Positions 25,502 to 33,502 of a stretch of 64,000 nucleotides of DNA are shown piece after piece; the stretch's first letter is position 1, and each line of letters starts with the position of its first letter. The stretch covers positions 186,001 to 250,000 of the forward strand of contig NZ_BMMV01000010.1 in assembly GCF_014646115.1 (NCBI RefSeq), given 5' to 3'. A model generated the notes under the pieces. That model was not told the origin of the DNA, searched no databases, and was given only the letters and a program-made list of their open reading frames with translations. This DNA is from Streptomyces camponoticapitis. GTDB lineage: Bacteria; Actinomycetota; Actinomycetes; Streptomycetales; Streptomycetaceae. The translations under genes were made by a program, and so were the position numbers.

Positions 25502-26704
25502 ATGACGACGCGCATGCGACACGGAGCGGTGGCAGCCGCGGCCCTGCTGCTCGGTACGATCGCGGGCTGCGCCGGGCCCGGCGCCCCCGGCACGGCCTCC
25601 GACCGCCCCGTCAGGAACGGCGCCGGGACAGGCTCCTCGGCGGGCGGCGACGCGGGCCCGCAGCGCGGATTCACCCTCGTCGCCTCCGGGGACGTCCTGC
25701 CGCACGACTCCGTCATCAGCCGGGCGAACGTCGACGCGGGCGGTACCGGCCACGACTTCGTACCGATGCTCGCCGGGGTGAAGCCCGTCGTGTCCGCCGC
25801 CGATGTGGCGATCTGTCACATGGAGACGGTGTACGGCCCCGACGGCGGACCCTTCACCGGCTATCCGTCGTTCAAGTCGCCGCCCGAGATCGCCACCGCG
25901 CTCAGGGCGACCGGCTACGACTCCTGCTCCACCGCCTCCAACCACACCCTGGACGCCGGCGCCGACGGCATCACCCGCACCCTCGGCGCACTCGACAAGG
26001 CCGGGGTCAAACACGCAGGCTCGGCGCGCTCCGCCGAGGAGGACACCCGGCCCGCGCTGCTCGACGCCGGTGGCGCGAGGATCGCCCAACTGGCGTACAC
26101 CTACGACACCAACGGCAACCCGCTGCCCGCCGGGCAGCCCTGGGCGGTCGACATCATCGACGAGGAGAAGATCGTCGCCGACGCGCGCGCCGCCCGTGCG
26201 GCGGGCGCCGACGTCGTCGTGGTGAGCATGCACTGGGGCACGGAGTGGCAGGAGGCGCCCGACGAGAAGCAGTTGGACCTCGGCCGGCGGCTCACCGCGT
26301 CCACGACCGACGGCCGGCCCGACATCGACCTGATCATCGGCACGCACGTGCATGTCCCGCAGGCGTACGAGAAAGTCAACGGGACCTGGATCATCTACGG
26401 CATGGGCGACCAGATCGCCGGCGAGATGACCAACAACGCCGGACGGTTCGACCCGCGCGGCACCCAGGGCTCGATCGGCCGGTTCACCTTCGCCCCGCCC
26501 GAGACCGAGGGGGAGCGCTGGCCGGTGACGAAGGCGGAGTTCATCCCGCAGACCATGGACAACAACGTCGGACGCGTGGTCAATCTGGCGCGGGTGCGGG
26601 ACGACGACCCGGCCGGGGACGACTACCGGGCGGCACGGGCGGCGATCGAGGCGGCGGTCCTCGGACGCGGCGCCGCCAAGGACGGCCTCACGATGGGCCG
26701 TTGA
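25502..26704 (+). CDS. CapA-family lipoprotein (metallophosphatase fold)
   Basis: This 400-aa lipoprotein has lipobox IAGC and a Gly/Ser linker, then a PGA_cap/CapA domain from about residue 57. Metal-site motifs are visible: SGDVLPHD, HMETVYG, STASNHTLDAG, VVSMHWGTEW and IIGTHVHVPQ. CapA relatives take part in poly-gamma-glutamate export or other envelope work, and the fold is a calcineurin-like phosphoesterase. It is preceded by GAAGGAG and faces away from the ECF sigma gene, so it may belong to that sigma factor's regulon. No PgsB/C-like partner lies nearby, so capsule synthesis is not implied. Confidence 0.86.
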   Translation: MTTRMRHGAVAAAALLLGTIAGCAGPGAPGTASDRPVRNGAGTGSSAGGDAGPQRGFTLVASGDVLPHDSVISRANVDAGGTGHDFVPMLAGVKPVVSAADVAICHMETVYGPDGGPFTGYPSFKSPPEIATALRATGYDSCSTASNHTLDAGADGITRTLGALDKAGVKHAGSARSAEEDTRPALLDAGGARIAQLAYTYDTNGNPLPAGQPWAVDIIDEEKIVADARAARAAGADVVVVSMHWGTEWQEAPDEKQLDLGRRLTASTTDGRPDIDLIIGTHVHVPQAYEKVNGTWIIYGMGDQIAGEMTNNAGRFDPRGTQGSIGRFTFAPPETEGERWPVTKAEFIPQTMDNNVGRVVNLARVRDDDPAGDDYRAARAAIEAAVLGRGAAKDGLTMGR

Positions 26705-26762
26705 GCCCCGGCCCGAGACCGTGGGTCCGCGTTCAGGGGTCGACGGAACGCCTGCGAACGTC

Positions 26763-27224
26763 CTACGGGACGACCGTCACCGGCCAGCGGCCCGCCTTGA
26801 CCAGCCGCACCGCCACCGAGCCGATGAACCGGTGCCCGGCCGACTCCGACGCCCCCACGACCACGGCGTCCGCCTTCAGGTCGTCGGCCGCGGTGACCAG
26901 CCCGTTGTAGGGGTCACCGCGCAGCGTGTGGAACTCCCAGCGGACGTCCCATATGTCTTTGACCCGCTCCGCGTTGGCCCGGATCTCCGCCGCGAGACTC
27001 TCGGCGATCTCCTCGGTCGTATCGGCGACCGGGGCCCCGAGGGCGGCGCCCGACGGCAGCAGCGGCTGCACGTACACGACGGCGAGCAGGGCGTTCTGGC
27101 GGCGGGCGAGACCACCCGCGTACGACGCCGCGCGGAGGGACGACTCGGAGCCGTCCACACCGGCGACGATCACCTTGGGGCCGTCCGTGCCACGCTCGAA
27201 GGGGGAGGGCTGCTGATCCGTCAC
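26763..27224 (-). CDS. Universal stress protein (UspA family)
   Basis: This 153-aa single-domain Usp has a first strand VIVAGVDGSESSLRA and ends with VVVGASESAGHRFIGSVAVRLVKAGRWPVTVVP. The ATP-binding loop has the final GS but lacks the usual second Gly (ASESAG instead of GxRG), so nucleotide binding may be altered. GTG 27224 has no good ribosome site; GATAGC lies nine bases upstream and could be a -10 box of a leaderless message. It is convergent with the CapA gene. Confidence 0.85.
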   Translation of the reverse strand: MTDQQPSPFERGTDGPKVIVAGVDGSESSLRAASYAGGLARRQNALLAVVYVQPLLPSGAALGAPVADTTEEIAESLAAEIRANAERVKDIWDVRWEFHTLRGDPYNGLVTAADDLKADAVVVGASESAGHRFIGSVAVRLVKAGRWPVTVVP

Positions 27225-27406
27225 GGCAGAGAGGCTATCGGCTCCCGGGGGAGGGCCCCAGGCGGGTGCCTCGGGCGAACAACTCCGAACGCCGCGCGCC
27301 GGGTCCCGCCCGGCGGAAGCTCATCCGCTCATCCCATCGGGTGCTTTCCCGGCCCTCCACGGTGTCGTTGAGGGACAGGACGCGCCCGCCGTGCGAGCCA
27401 TTGGCC

Positions 27407-28267
27407 ATGGAAGCCATCAAAAGGGACCAGTTGATTCCGGGGCGCCGGGCCCTGCTGCGGGTCGCGGCCGTTCTCGGGGCCGTCGGGCTGACCCGGCTGC
27501 TGACCGCGGGGGAGGCCCACACACCGGAGCGTCCGGCGACCGCGAGCCCGCCGACGGGCTCCCCGGCGCCGGGTCCGCAGGCCGCGGCCCTGCCCGGCCG
27601 GCCGTCCTCCTACCGGCTGAGTCCCATGACGGAGTTCCAGCCGCCCGAGTACCGGCCGGCCAGGCTTCCCGTACGCCGCGCGCCCTTACTCGAGCTGCCG
27701 GACCTGGGCCGCTCGATGGTGCTCACCTTCGACGACGGGCCCGACCCCCGCTACACCCCGGGCATCCTCAAGACGCTGCGCGAGCACGACGTGCGCGCGA
27801 TGTTCTTCGTCTGCGGAGAGATGGCCAACGGCCGGCGGGACCTGTTGCGTGAGATGGCCGACGACGGGCACATCGTCGGCAACCACTCCTGGTCGCACCC
27901 GGAGTTGCCGAAGCTGCGGCCGGGCAGGATCCGCGCGGAGATGGAGCGCACCAGCGAGGTGATCGAGCAGACGCTGGGCCGTCCACCGCTCTGGTTCCGC
28001 GCCCCGTACGGCTCCTGGAACCGGCACACCTTCGAGATCGGCGCCGACCTCGGAATGGAGCCGCTCGCCTGGACCGTCGACACCCTCGACTGGAAGTCAC
28101 CGGGCACCGGGAAGATCGTCCGCAGAGTGATCGACGGGGCGGCGCCGGGAGTCGTGGTGCTGTCGCACGACGCGGGCGGTGACCGCTCGCAGAGTGTGGC
28201 CGCGCTCCGGGACTATCTGCCCGGGCTGCTGAGGGAGGGGTACGGCATCACCGTACCGAGGCCCTGA
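27407..28267 (+). CDS. Secreted polysaccharide deacetylase (CE4 / NodB-like)
   Basis: This 286-aa extracellular deacetylase probably acts on peptidoglycan or chitin-type N-acetyl groups. The N-terminus GRRALLRVAAVLGAVG resembles a twin-arginine signal or anchor. A Pro-rich linker leads to the NodB domain from about residue 100, with all five motifs: TFDDGPD (catalytic base and zinc Asp), HSWSHPE (zinc His pair), RAPYGSWN, DWKSPG and LSHDAG. ATG 27407 lacks a strong ribosome site; an in-frame GTG at 27362 is the main alternative. It ends at a strong terminator shared with the convergent sortase gene. Confidence 0.87.
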   Translation: MEAIKRDQLIPGRRALLRVAAVLGAVGLTRLLTAGEAHTPERPATASPPTGSPAPGPQAAALPGRPSSYRLSPMTEFQPPEYRPARLPVRRAPLLELPDLGRSMVLTFDDGPDPRYTPGILKTLREHDVRAMFFVCGEMANGRRDLLREMADDGHIVGNHSWSHPELPKLRPGRIRAEMERTSEVIEQTLGRPPLWFRAPYGSWNRHTFEIGADLGMEPLAWTVDTLDWKSPGTGKIVRRVIDGAAPGVVVLSHDAGGDRSQSVAALRDYLPGLLREGYGITVPRP

Positions 28268-28271
28268 GGGT

Positions 28272-28310
28272 GGTGGTGGGCGGGACGGGCCCGCCGCCCC
28301 GCCCACCACC
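28272..28310. terminator. Bidirectional terminator between deacetylase and sortase genes
   Basis: GGTGGTGGGCGGG (28272-28284) pairs perfectly with CCCGCCCACCACC (28298-28310) across a 13-base loop, between convergent stops at 28267 and 28323. Confidence 0.75.
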
Positions 28311-28322
28311 CGGTCGGGACTC

Positions 28323-28982
28323 TCAGCGGGTCTCCACCAGACGGGCGAAGACCACCACGTTGCCGTCGTAGCCGCCCGCCTTGGAGTAGCCGCCGCCGCA
28401 GGTGATCACACGCAGTTCGGCATGCCCGGTGTCGCCGTACACCCGGGCCCCCGGGAAGTCGTCCTTGGAGAAGACCTCCACGCCGTAGATCTCGAACACC
28501 GCCACCCGCTCGTCGAAGCGGGTCACCTCGATGTGCTCGCCCTTGGTGAGCGAGCCGAGGCCGTAGAAGACCGCGGGGCCCGCCAGGTTGTCGACATGGC
28601 CCACGACGACCGAGGTGCCGCGCTGGCCGGGGGCGACGCCGTTCTGGTACCAGCCCGCCATGTTGGCGTCCTGGGCCGGCGGGGCGGCGATCCAGCCCTC
28701 CGGGTCGAGCCCGACGTCCATCACCGGGGCGTCGACCTTGATCGACGGAATCGTCACGCGCGACATGGGGGCGTACGGCAGCGGTTTCACGATGGGGACG
28801 GTCTGGGGGTCGGTGACCGCTTCCTGCCGGGTGTCCAGCGCCGCGGCCGAGGCAGGCTGGGGAGGGCCGAGAGAGACGTCGGCCCCGTTCCGCATCAGTG
28901 CGAGACCAGAGAGCATGACAAGGGCCAGAACGCCCCAGGGCGAGCGTCTCCTCGACTCCGAGCCGCCGTGGTCCAGGCCCAT
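28323..28982 (-). CDS. Class F sortase
   Basis: This 219-aa membrane-anchored transpeptidase has one N-terminal membrane segment (WGVLALVMLSGLALM) and a sortase fold from about residue 75 (SRVTIPSIKVDAPVMDVGL). The catalytic His lies in VVVGHVDN, the Cys in RVITCGGGYS, and the partner Arg in VFARLVETR. Class F sortases of actinobacteria join sorting-signal proteins to the wall or other targets. AGGGAG precedes ATG 28982. No LPxTG-type protein is visible nearby, but two secreted proteins with a C-terminal helix and Arg tail follow. Confidence 0.9.
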   Translation of the reverse strand: MGLDHGGSESRRRSPWGVLALVMLSGLALMRNGADVSLGPPQPASAAALDTRQEAVTDPQTVPIVKPLPYAPMSRVTIPSIKVDAPVMDVGLDPEGWIAAPPAQDANMAGWYQNGVAPGQRGTSVVVGHVDNLAGPAVFYGLGSLTKGEHIEVTRFDERVAVFEIYGVEVFSKDDFPGARVYGDTGHAELRVITCGGGYSKAGGYDGNVVVFARLVETR

Positions 28983-29302
28983 GGTTCTCCCTTCGTGGGC
29001 GCCTGCTACGCACGCTAAGCGCGCGGGTCCGGGTCGGCGAGAACTGGAGGGCGAATGGGTGGTGCGGCCGTCCGCGCCGGCACAGCTGCCCCATTCGAGT
29101 ACTCGTCATACAAAAACTTCTGACGCTCTGTGACCTGCGAGTCCGTCAGCTGCGGCGGCGATCTCCGGCGTGTCGCCTCACCGAGGTGGACCAGTGCCGA
29201 AATGCGTCGAAAGTGCTGGCCGGTGATGGTTCGTCATGGAGGGCGTACTCGTCGAATTTCCCGGAGCACCGCTTTGGGGCGTCTTCCGCTGGAGGCTCAA
29301 CG
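28983..29302. other. Divergent intergenic region (sortase / secreted protein)
   Basis: A 320-base control region for two divergent genes. It contains an A-run near 29110 (TACAAAAACTTCTGACG) and no convincing coding frame. I could not fix either promoter. Confidence 0.4.
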
Positions 29303-29788
29303 ATGCGTGCTTCACGCGCTCTCATGGTGACTGCCGCGGCCTGCGCCGCCGTGGCGCTCTCCGCCCCGATGGCCGGGGCCACCAACGGTCCGAGGAACAT
29401 CACCGTCAACCCGTTCTCCGTCCACCAGGGCGGTACGTTGCACATCACCGTCGAGGGCTGCGGCCACGGCGGTCATGTCACGTCCAACGCCTTTCCCAAG
29501 GCGCAGCTGTCGGTGAACTCCTCGGGCCACTCGGAGGCCAGGGCCCGTATCCACAACCACGCCACGCCGGGCGACTACAACCTGTCCGTCAAGTGCAGCG
29601 ACAACAGCCGCATCGCGACCCACCGCTTCCGGGTGCTGGCCGGACAGGGTGCGGAAGGTGGCCTCGGTGGCTCCATCGGCCCGAGCTCGACCGAGATGGC
29701 GGTCGGCGCCGGTCTGGTCGCTACGGCCGCGGTCGGCGGCACGGTCTTCATCGCCCGCCGCCGTCGTACGGGCAACACGCTCGTCTGA
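29303..29788 (+). CDS. Secreted protein with C-terminal membrane anchor (GLGGS-TM-RRRR type)
   Basis: This 161-aa exported protein of unknown function has a signal peptide (MRASRALMVTAAACAAVALS to AGA), a beta-rich domain with Cys in VEGCGHGGH and SVKCSDN likely forming a disulfide, then GGLGGSIGPSSTEMAVGAG, a transmembrane helix and RRRRTGNTLV. The helix plus Arg tail is the shape of a cell-wall sorting or anchor signal, but LPxTG is absent. GGAGG precedes ATG 29303. It shares this layout with the convergent gene at 29885, and a sortase gene lies divergently upstream. Confidence 0.78.
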   Translation: MRASRALMVTAAACAAVALSAPMAGATNGPRNITVNPFSVHQGGTLHITVEGCGHGGHVTSNAFPKAQLSVNSSGHSEARARIHNHATPGDYNLSVKCSDNSRIATHRFRVLAGQGAEGGLGGSIGPSSTEMAVGAGLVATAAVGGTVFIARRRRTGNTLV

Positions 29789-29818
29789 CCGGCCGGGCCT
29801 CCGTACGGCGAACGCCTG

Positions 29819-29850
29819 TCGCCCCAAGTCCTCAACAGGACTTGGGGCGA
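29819..29850. terminator. Bidirectional terminator between the two secreted-protein genes
   Basis: A perfect 14-bp stem (TCGCCCCAAGTCCT with its complement) and a CAAC loop lie between the convergent stops at 29788 and 29885. Confidence 0.85.
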
Positions 29851-29884
29851 CGAGCTTTCGGGCCGCCGCCGGTCCGGCGGCCGG

Positions 29885-30472
29885 TCAGTGGCCGCGGCTC
29901 GCCGAGCGACGGCGGACGACCACGACGGTGCCGGCGGCCGCCGCGGCGACCAGGCCGGTGCCGATCGCCAGTTCGGTGGCGTTCATGCCGATGAAGCTGC
30001 CGCCGAGTCCGCCGCGGACACCCCCGGGAGGCGCGATCGCCGTGGAGCTGGTCGTCGCCGTGCGGGTCACGACCGGGCTCGGTGTCCGGGTCGGGGTGGA
30101 GGTCGACGTCCGGGTCGGCGTGGGCGACGGGGTGCCGCCCGAGATGGTGAGGTCGGTGGTGCCCTGCTGACCGTTGCAGGTGAACGTCACCTCGTACATC
30201 GCTCCGGGCTTGGCGTCCCAGAAGATGGAGGCGCGCGCCGATCCCCCTGAGGGGATGGGGGTGTCGTCGAACACCCCGGACTCGGCGGTGGCGGTGCTGC
30301 TGCAGCCGGTGACCGTGAGGGTCACCTGGCCGCCGGCCGCGATCACCGAAGGGGTGACGGCGAAGCCGAAGGGGGTCGGGGCCGCCGCCGTGGCCATGGC
30401 CACGGCAGGCGTAGTCAGTGCGAGTGCGGCCGCTCCCAGTAGAGCGGCGGACGCGGCACGTATCGCGCGCAT
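29885..30472 (-). CDS. Secreted protein with C-terminal membrane anchor, relative of the 29303 gene
   Basis: This 195-aa exported protein has a signal peptide ending near TPAVA, a beta-sandwich-like domain with Cys in VTGCSST and FTCNGQQ, a Thr/Pro/Ser linker, then RGGLGGSFIGMNATELAIGTG, a transmembrane helix and VRRRSASRGH. The C-terminal pattern (GGLGGS, then T-E-x-A-x-G, helix, Arg cluster) repeats that of the 29303 protein, so the two are paralogues facing each other across one terminator. GGAGGATT fixes ATG 30472. Function unknown; a surface location is likely. Confidence 0.77.
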   Translation of the reverse strand: MRAIRAASAALLGAAALALTTPAVAMATAAAPTPFGFAVTPSVIAAGGQVTLTVTGCSSTATAESGVFDDTPIPSGGSARASIFWDAKPGAMYEVTFTCNGQQGTTDLTISGGTPSPTPTRTSTSTPTRTPSPVVTRTATTSSTAIAPPGGVRGGLGGSFIGMNATELAIGTGLVAAAAAGTVVVVRRRSASRGH

Positions 30473-30774
30473 GGACAATCCTCCGGGTCTCCGAGGAGCA
30501 GTGCGGAACTGATTTCCGCGGATGGCGGGAAATGCACCTCGATACCCGGCACGCTAGGAGTGCCCCGGCACAGCCGCGATCTCAGTCCGGCGAACGGGTT
30601 GTCATGTCACCCGACTGGTCCGTGCGGGTCGCCGGCCCACGGAAAACCCCTGTCTCCCGCCCCCCGTACGGCCGGATCGCCGGACGGTCCGCGGGCGCGA
30701 TTCCGTCCGGCGTCCGAAGGAGAGGCCCCTGAGAAGGACCGGCCCCGCGCCGCTACACGGGGCCGAGGACCGCC
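30473..30774. other. Intergenic region between secreted protein and DUF4239 genes
   Basis: About 300 bases upstream of the minus-strand secreted-protein gene and downstream of the DUF4239 gene. It contains a terminator hairpin at 30740-30765; nothing else convincing was seen. Confidence 0.4.
30740..30765 (-). terminator. Terminator of the proline-rich / DUF4239 operon
   Basis: CGGCCCCG pairs with CGGGGCCG across a 10-base loop, ten bases after the DUF4239 stop, followed on the minus strand by a pyrimidine stretch. Confidence 0.6.
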
Positions 30775-31539
30775 CTACATACGGATGTGCGGGAACAGAT
30801 CGGTGAACGGTGCGGCCGTGGCCGCGATGCCCCGGCCGTACGGTGCGTCGAAGTCCCAGATCAGGAAGAGCAGGAAGGCGATCAGGGCGCTGAACAGCCC
30901 GGCCAGCAGCAGCTCCCGCCACGTGCGCCGGATCTGGAGCGTGAAGATCAGCCCCACGGTCACGACCGCGCCCGTGATGAGGCCGAACCAGACGACCCCC
31001 GGCATGGTCGCCCCCGCGTTCTCCCCCCTGGCACCTCGCGCGTCGTCGGCCGCCGCCACCTGGTCGACCAGCGGCTGATAGGCCTGGGCCTGGTGGTCGT
31101 TGGCGGGCACGTAGTCGGTGACGCTGCGCCGTACCCGCTCCAGCAGCGCCGTTCCCTTCTCGCTGAGACTCTCGTGGTCCGCCATGTAGGGCCACTCGGT
31201 GTCGACCACGTACGAGACGTACGCGTCGACGTCGCCCCGGATCCGGTCGCGGACCTCGGCCGGATAGACCTCGGACCGCGCCTGCACCTCGTGCAGGGCC
31301 TGGGCTTCCTGGCGTACGGACTCCTGGGCGCCGCCGCGCGCCTCCCAGACGCCCGCGATGGCCAGGCCAAGCACGATCGCGTAGACCACGCCGATCATCA
31401 TCGTCATGTATTCGAGGACGTCAGGGCTCTCGGAGGGATCGTCGTCGGCCGGCACCCGGCGGTTGTTGATGAGGACGATTGCCACGACGACCGCGCAGGC
31501 CGCGGCCATGGCGAGGGACAGGACAAGCCATTCCGACAT
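30775..31539 (-). CDS. DUF4239-family membrane protein
   Basis: This 254-aa membrane protein has two N-terminal helices (about 5-24 and 45-66, the second EYMTMMIGVVYAIVLGLAIAG), a soluble helical middle of about 110 residues, and two C-terminal helices (VVWFGLITGAVVTVGLIF and LLLAGLFSALIAFLLFLI). This is the layout of DUF4239, a family of unknown function. GGAG precedes ATG 31539, and the gene begins 13 bases after the proline-rich gene, so the two form an operon. Confidence 0.8.
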   Translation of the reverse strand: MSEWLVLSLAMAAACAVVVAIVLINNRRVPADDDPSESPDVLEYMTMMIGVVYAIVLGLAIAGVWEARGGAQESVRQEAQALHEVQARSEVYPAEVRDRIRGDVDAYVSYVVDTEWPYMADHESLSEKGTALLERVRRSVTDYVPANDHQAQAYQPLVDQVAAADDARGARGENAGATMPGVVWFGLITGAVVTVGLIFTLQIRRTWRELLLAGLFSALIAFLLFLIWDFDAPYGRGIAATAAPFTDLFPHIRM

Positions 31540-31552
31540 GGGTCTCCGTCAA

Positions 31553-32149
31553 CTAGCGGGAACGTGGGCGAAGGATGGCGGCGGCGAGCACCGCCGGTGC
31601 CGTGAGCAGGAGCATGAGCATCACGACCGAGGTGCCGTCCGACGGCCGCTTGCGGGCCGGCGCCTTGTACGCGGGCAGGACCCGTACCTCCGGCGGATCG
31701 GTCTTCGGTGGCGACGGCGACGGTGACGGCTTGGGTGCCGGGGGTGTGACGGGCGGCGGCGGGGGAGCGGGCGGTACGACCGCGGGCCGCACCGGCGGCG
31801 GCGCGGGCGGTGGCGGTACGGGCGCGGGCGCGGCGACCACCGGCGGCTCCGGCTCCGGTTCGGGCCGGGGCGGCGGTGGTGAGGGCTCCGGCGGCGGCTC
31901 GGGAGCCGGCGGCGGTGAAGGCGGTGGCGGTGGCGGTGGCGGCTCGGGCGGCGGAGGCGGTGGGGGAGGCGGCGGTGGCGGCGGCGGTTCGGGCCAGCAG
32001 GGCCCGTCGCCGATGACCACGACCGCGCCCGCACCGCCCGGCCCGGTCCAGGCCGAGACGCAGACGGACGCGACGGCGGGGACGGGCGCGCTGAGTATGC
32101 AGACGAGTCCGGTGACGGTCAGGGTCCGCACGACGAATGATCTGTACAC
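31553..32149 (-). CDS. Proline-rich secreted/membrane-anchored protein
   Basis: This 198-aa protein has a signal peptide (to about AVAS), a short Cys-containing segment (VCVSAWTG to GPCWPE), then about 110 residues dominated by Pro with Glu, Ala and Ser. It ends with a KRPSDG-preceded transmembrane helix and RPRSR. The Pro tract would be an extended rod across the wall. It is encoded by a near-pure GGC/GGT/GGG array on the plus strand at 31740-31990. GTG 32149 has no clear ribosome site, so the start is uncertain. Probably an exported structural or tethering protein. Confidence 0.68.
   Translation of the reverse strand: MYRSFVVRTLTVTGLVCILSAPVPAVASVCVSAWTGPGGAGAVVVIGDGPCWPEPPPPPPPPPPPPPPEPPPPPPPPSPPPAPEPPPEPSPPPPRPEPEPEPPVVAAPAPVPPPPAPPPVRPAVVPPAPPPPPVTPPAPKPSPSPSPPKTDPPEVRVLPAYKAPARKRPSDGTSVVMLMLLLTAPAVLAAAILRPRSR
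31740..31990. repeat. Simple-sequence GGN tract inside the proline-rich gene
   Basis: Plus-strand GGC/GGT/GGG triplets dominate this stretch, most densely at 31920-31990. It encodes poly-Pro on the minus strand and is expected to be prone to replication slippage in multiples of three. Confidence 0.75.
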
Positions 32150-32351
32150 GGCGGCAGCATGATTCAGCGCGGCCCGCGTCGTACCGAAATGGCGCTGAAT
32201 TCCCCTGATCGGGGGGAATCGGGCCTCTCCAGGTTTCTTTCTGAAGATTCTTTGAGAGGCGTTGAACGCTCCTTACCCCCCCGTGCGTACTTAGGACCAT
32301 GAACGGCGCGGCCCTGGCGCCCCAACTAGCTTACGAACTACGGGAGTTGAC

Positions 32352-33296
32352 ATGAACACCTGGCGGAACGCCTCGCTCGCGGTGACCGCGGTGGCCGTAC
32401 TGGCCCTGACGACGGCGTGCGGTCAGGAGAAGGGTGAGAGCCCCAACGGTGAGGCGGTCGGCGCCGCCGCACCCGCCGACGCCGGTTACGGATCGGACAG
32501 CGGTTACGGCGACGAGTCCGCGGCCAAGCCCAAGACGGCCGGCCAACTGGCCGTCTGGGACAGCAAGGAGCTCGGCGAGGTCGTCACCGACAGCGAGGGC
32601 TTCACCCTCTACCGGTTCGACAACGACACCGCCGAACCCCCCAAGTCGAACTGTGCGGGCGAGTGCGAGAAGGCATGGCCGGTCGTCGCGGCCGGTGACG
32701 TCAAGGCGGCCGCGGGCACCGACGCCTCGAAGATCGGAGAGGTCACCCGCGCCGACGGCACCAAGCAACTGACCCTCGGCGGCTGGCCGATGTACCGCTA
32801 CGCCAAGGACACCAATCCCGGTGACGCCAACGGGCAGGGTGTGGGCGGAACTTGGTTCGCCTCCGCGCCGGACGGAAAGAAGGCCGCCCCCGGAGCGGCC
32901 GGAGGGGACGCGGCCGGCGGCAGCGAGGCCGATCTCGCCGGACTGTCCGTGCGAAAGGATCCCAAGCTCGGCGAAATCGTGGTCGACTCCAAGGGTATGA
33001 CGGTATATCGGTTCAAGAAGGACAGTGCGTGGCCCATGAAGACGGCCTGCACCGGTGCCTGCCTCGAAAAGTGGCCGGTAGTCGCTCCGGTGGACAAGAA
33101 CGACACCGAAGGCATCATCAAGAAGGGCTTCGTGACGTTCGACCGGCCCGACGGAATCAAGCAGCAGACCATCGACTGCTGGCCGATCTACACCTTCGCC
33201 GGGGACACCAAGCCCGGTGACACCAATGGTCAGGGCGTCGGCGGCACCTGGTACGCCGTCGCTCCCGACTCCAAGCTGGTCGGAGCGCCCAAGTAG
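32352..33296 (+). CDS. SCO0930-type lipoprotein with two secreted-repeat domains
   Basis: This 314-aa lipoprotein has lipobox TTACG within the first 23 residues. After a Gly/Tyr/Ser linker there are four short repeats of the lipoprotein-15 (secreted repeat) type in two pairs: WDSKELGEVVTDSEGFTLYRFDND with CAGECEKAWPV, and RKDPKLGEIVVDSKGMTVYRFKKD with CTGACLEKWPV. Each pair closes with GWPMY or CWPIY and the shared PGD-NGQGVGGTW segment. Conserved Cys pairs (CxxxC) stand out. The function of these repeats is not established. A very strong terminator follows. Confidence 0.85.
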   Translation: MNTWRNASLAVTAVAVLALTTACGQEKGESPNGEAVGAAAPADAGYGSDSGYGDESAAKPKTAGQLAVWDSKELGEVVTDSEGFTLYRFDNDTAEPPKSNCAGECEKAWPVVAAGDVKAAAGTDASKIGEVTRADGTKQLTLGGWPMYRYAKDTNPGDANGQGVGGTWFASAPDGKKAAPGAAGGDAAGGSEADLAGLSVRKDPKLGEIVVDSKGMTVYRFKKDSAWPMKTACTGACLEKWPVVAPVDKNDTEGIIKKGFVTFDRPDGIKQQTIDCWPIYTFAGDTKPGDTNGQGVGGTWYAVAPDSKLVGAPK

Positions 33297-33321
33297 TCCC
33301 CACGTCGCGCCTCCGACCGAT

Positions 33322-33359
33322 CGGTCCGCCGTCACGCACCCGTGCGTGACGGCGGACCG
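33322..33359 (+). terminator. Strong terminator after the lipoprotein gene
   Basis: An 18-bp perfect inverted repeat (CGGTCCGCCGTCACGCAC and its complement) separated by only two bases; effective loop about four bases. It starts 26 bases after the stop. Confidence 0.8.
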
Positions 33360-33502
33360 CTTGCGTGACGGGTTCGGGTGTGACCGAGAACGGACCGCTA
33401 ATTTCCGTTTCCGCTCGCTCTCTTGGCGGGCGATCAGTAGCCTCGGCTCGAACACCGGCCATGTACAAGGCCGTTCACCGTGGCGACTTGTTGGAGATCT
33501 CG

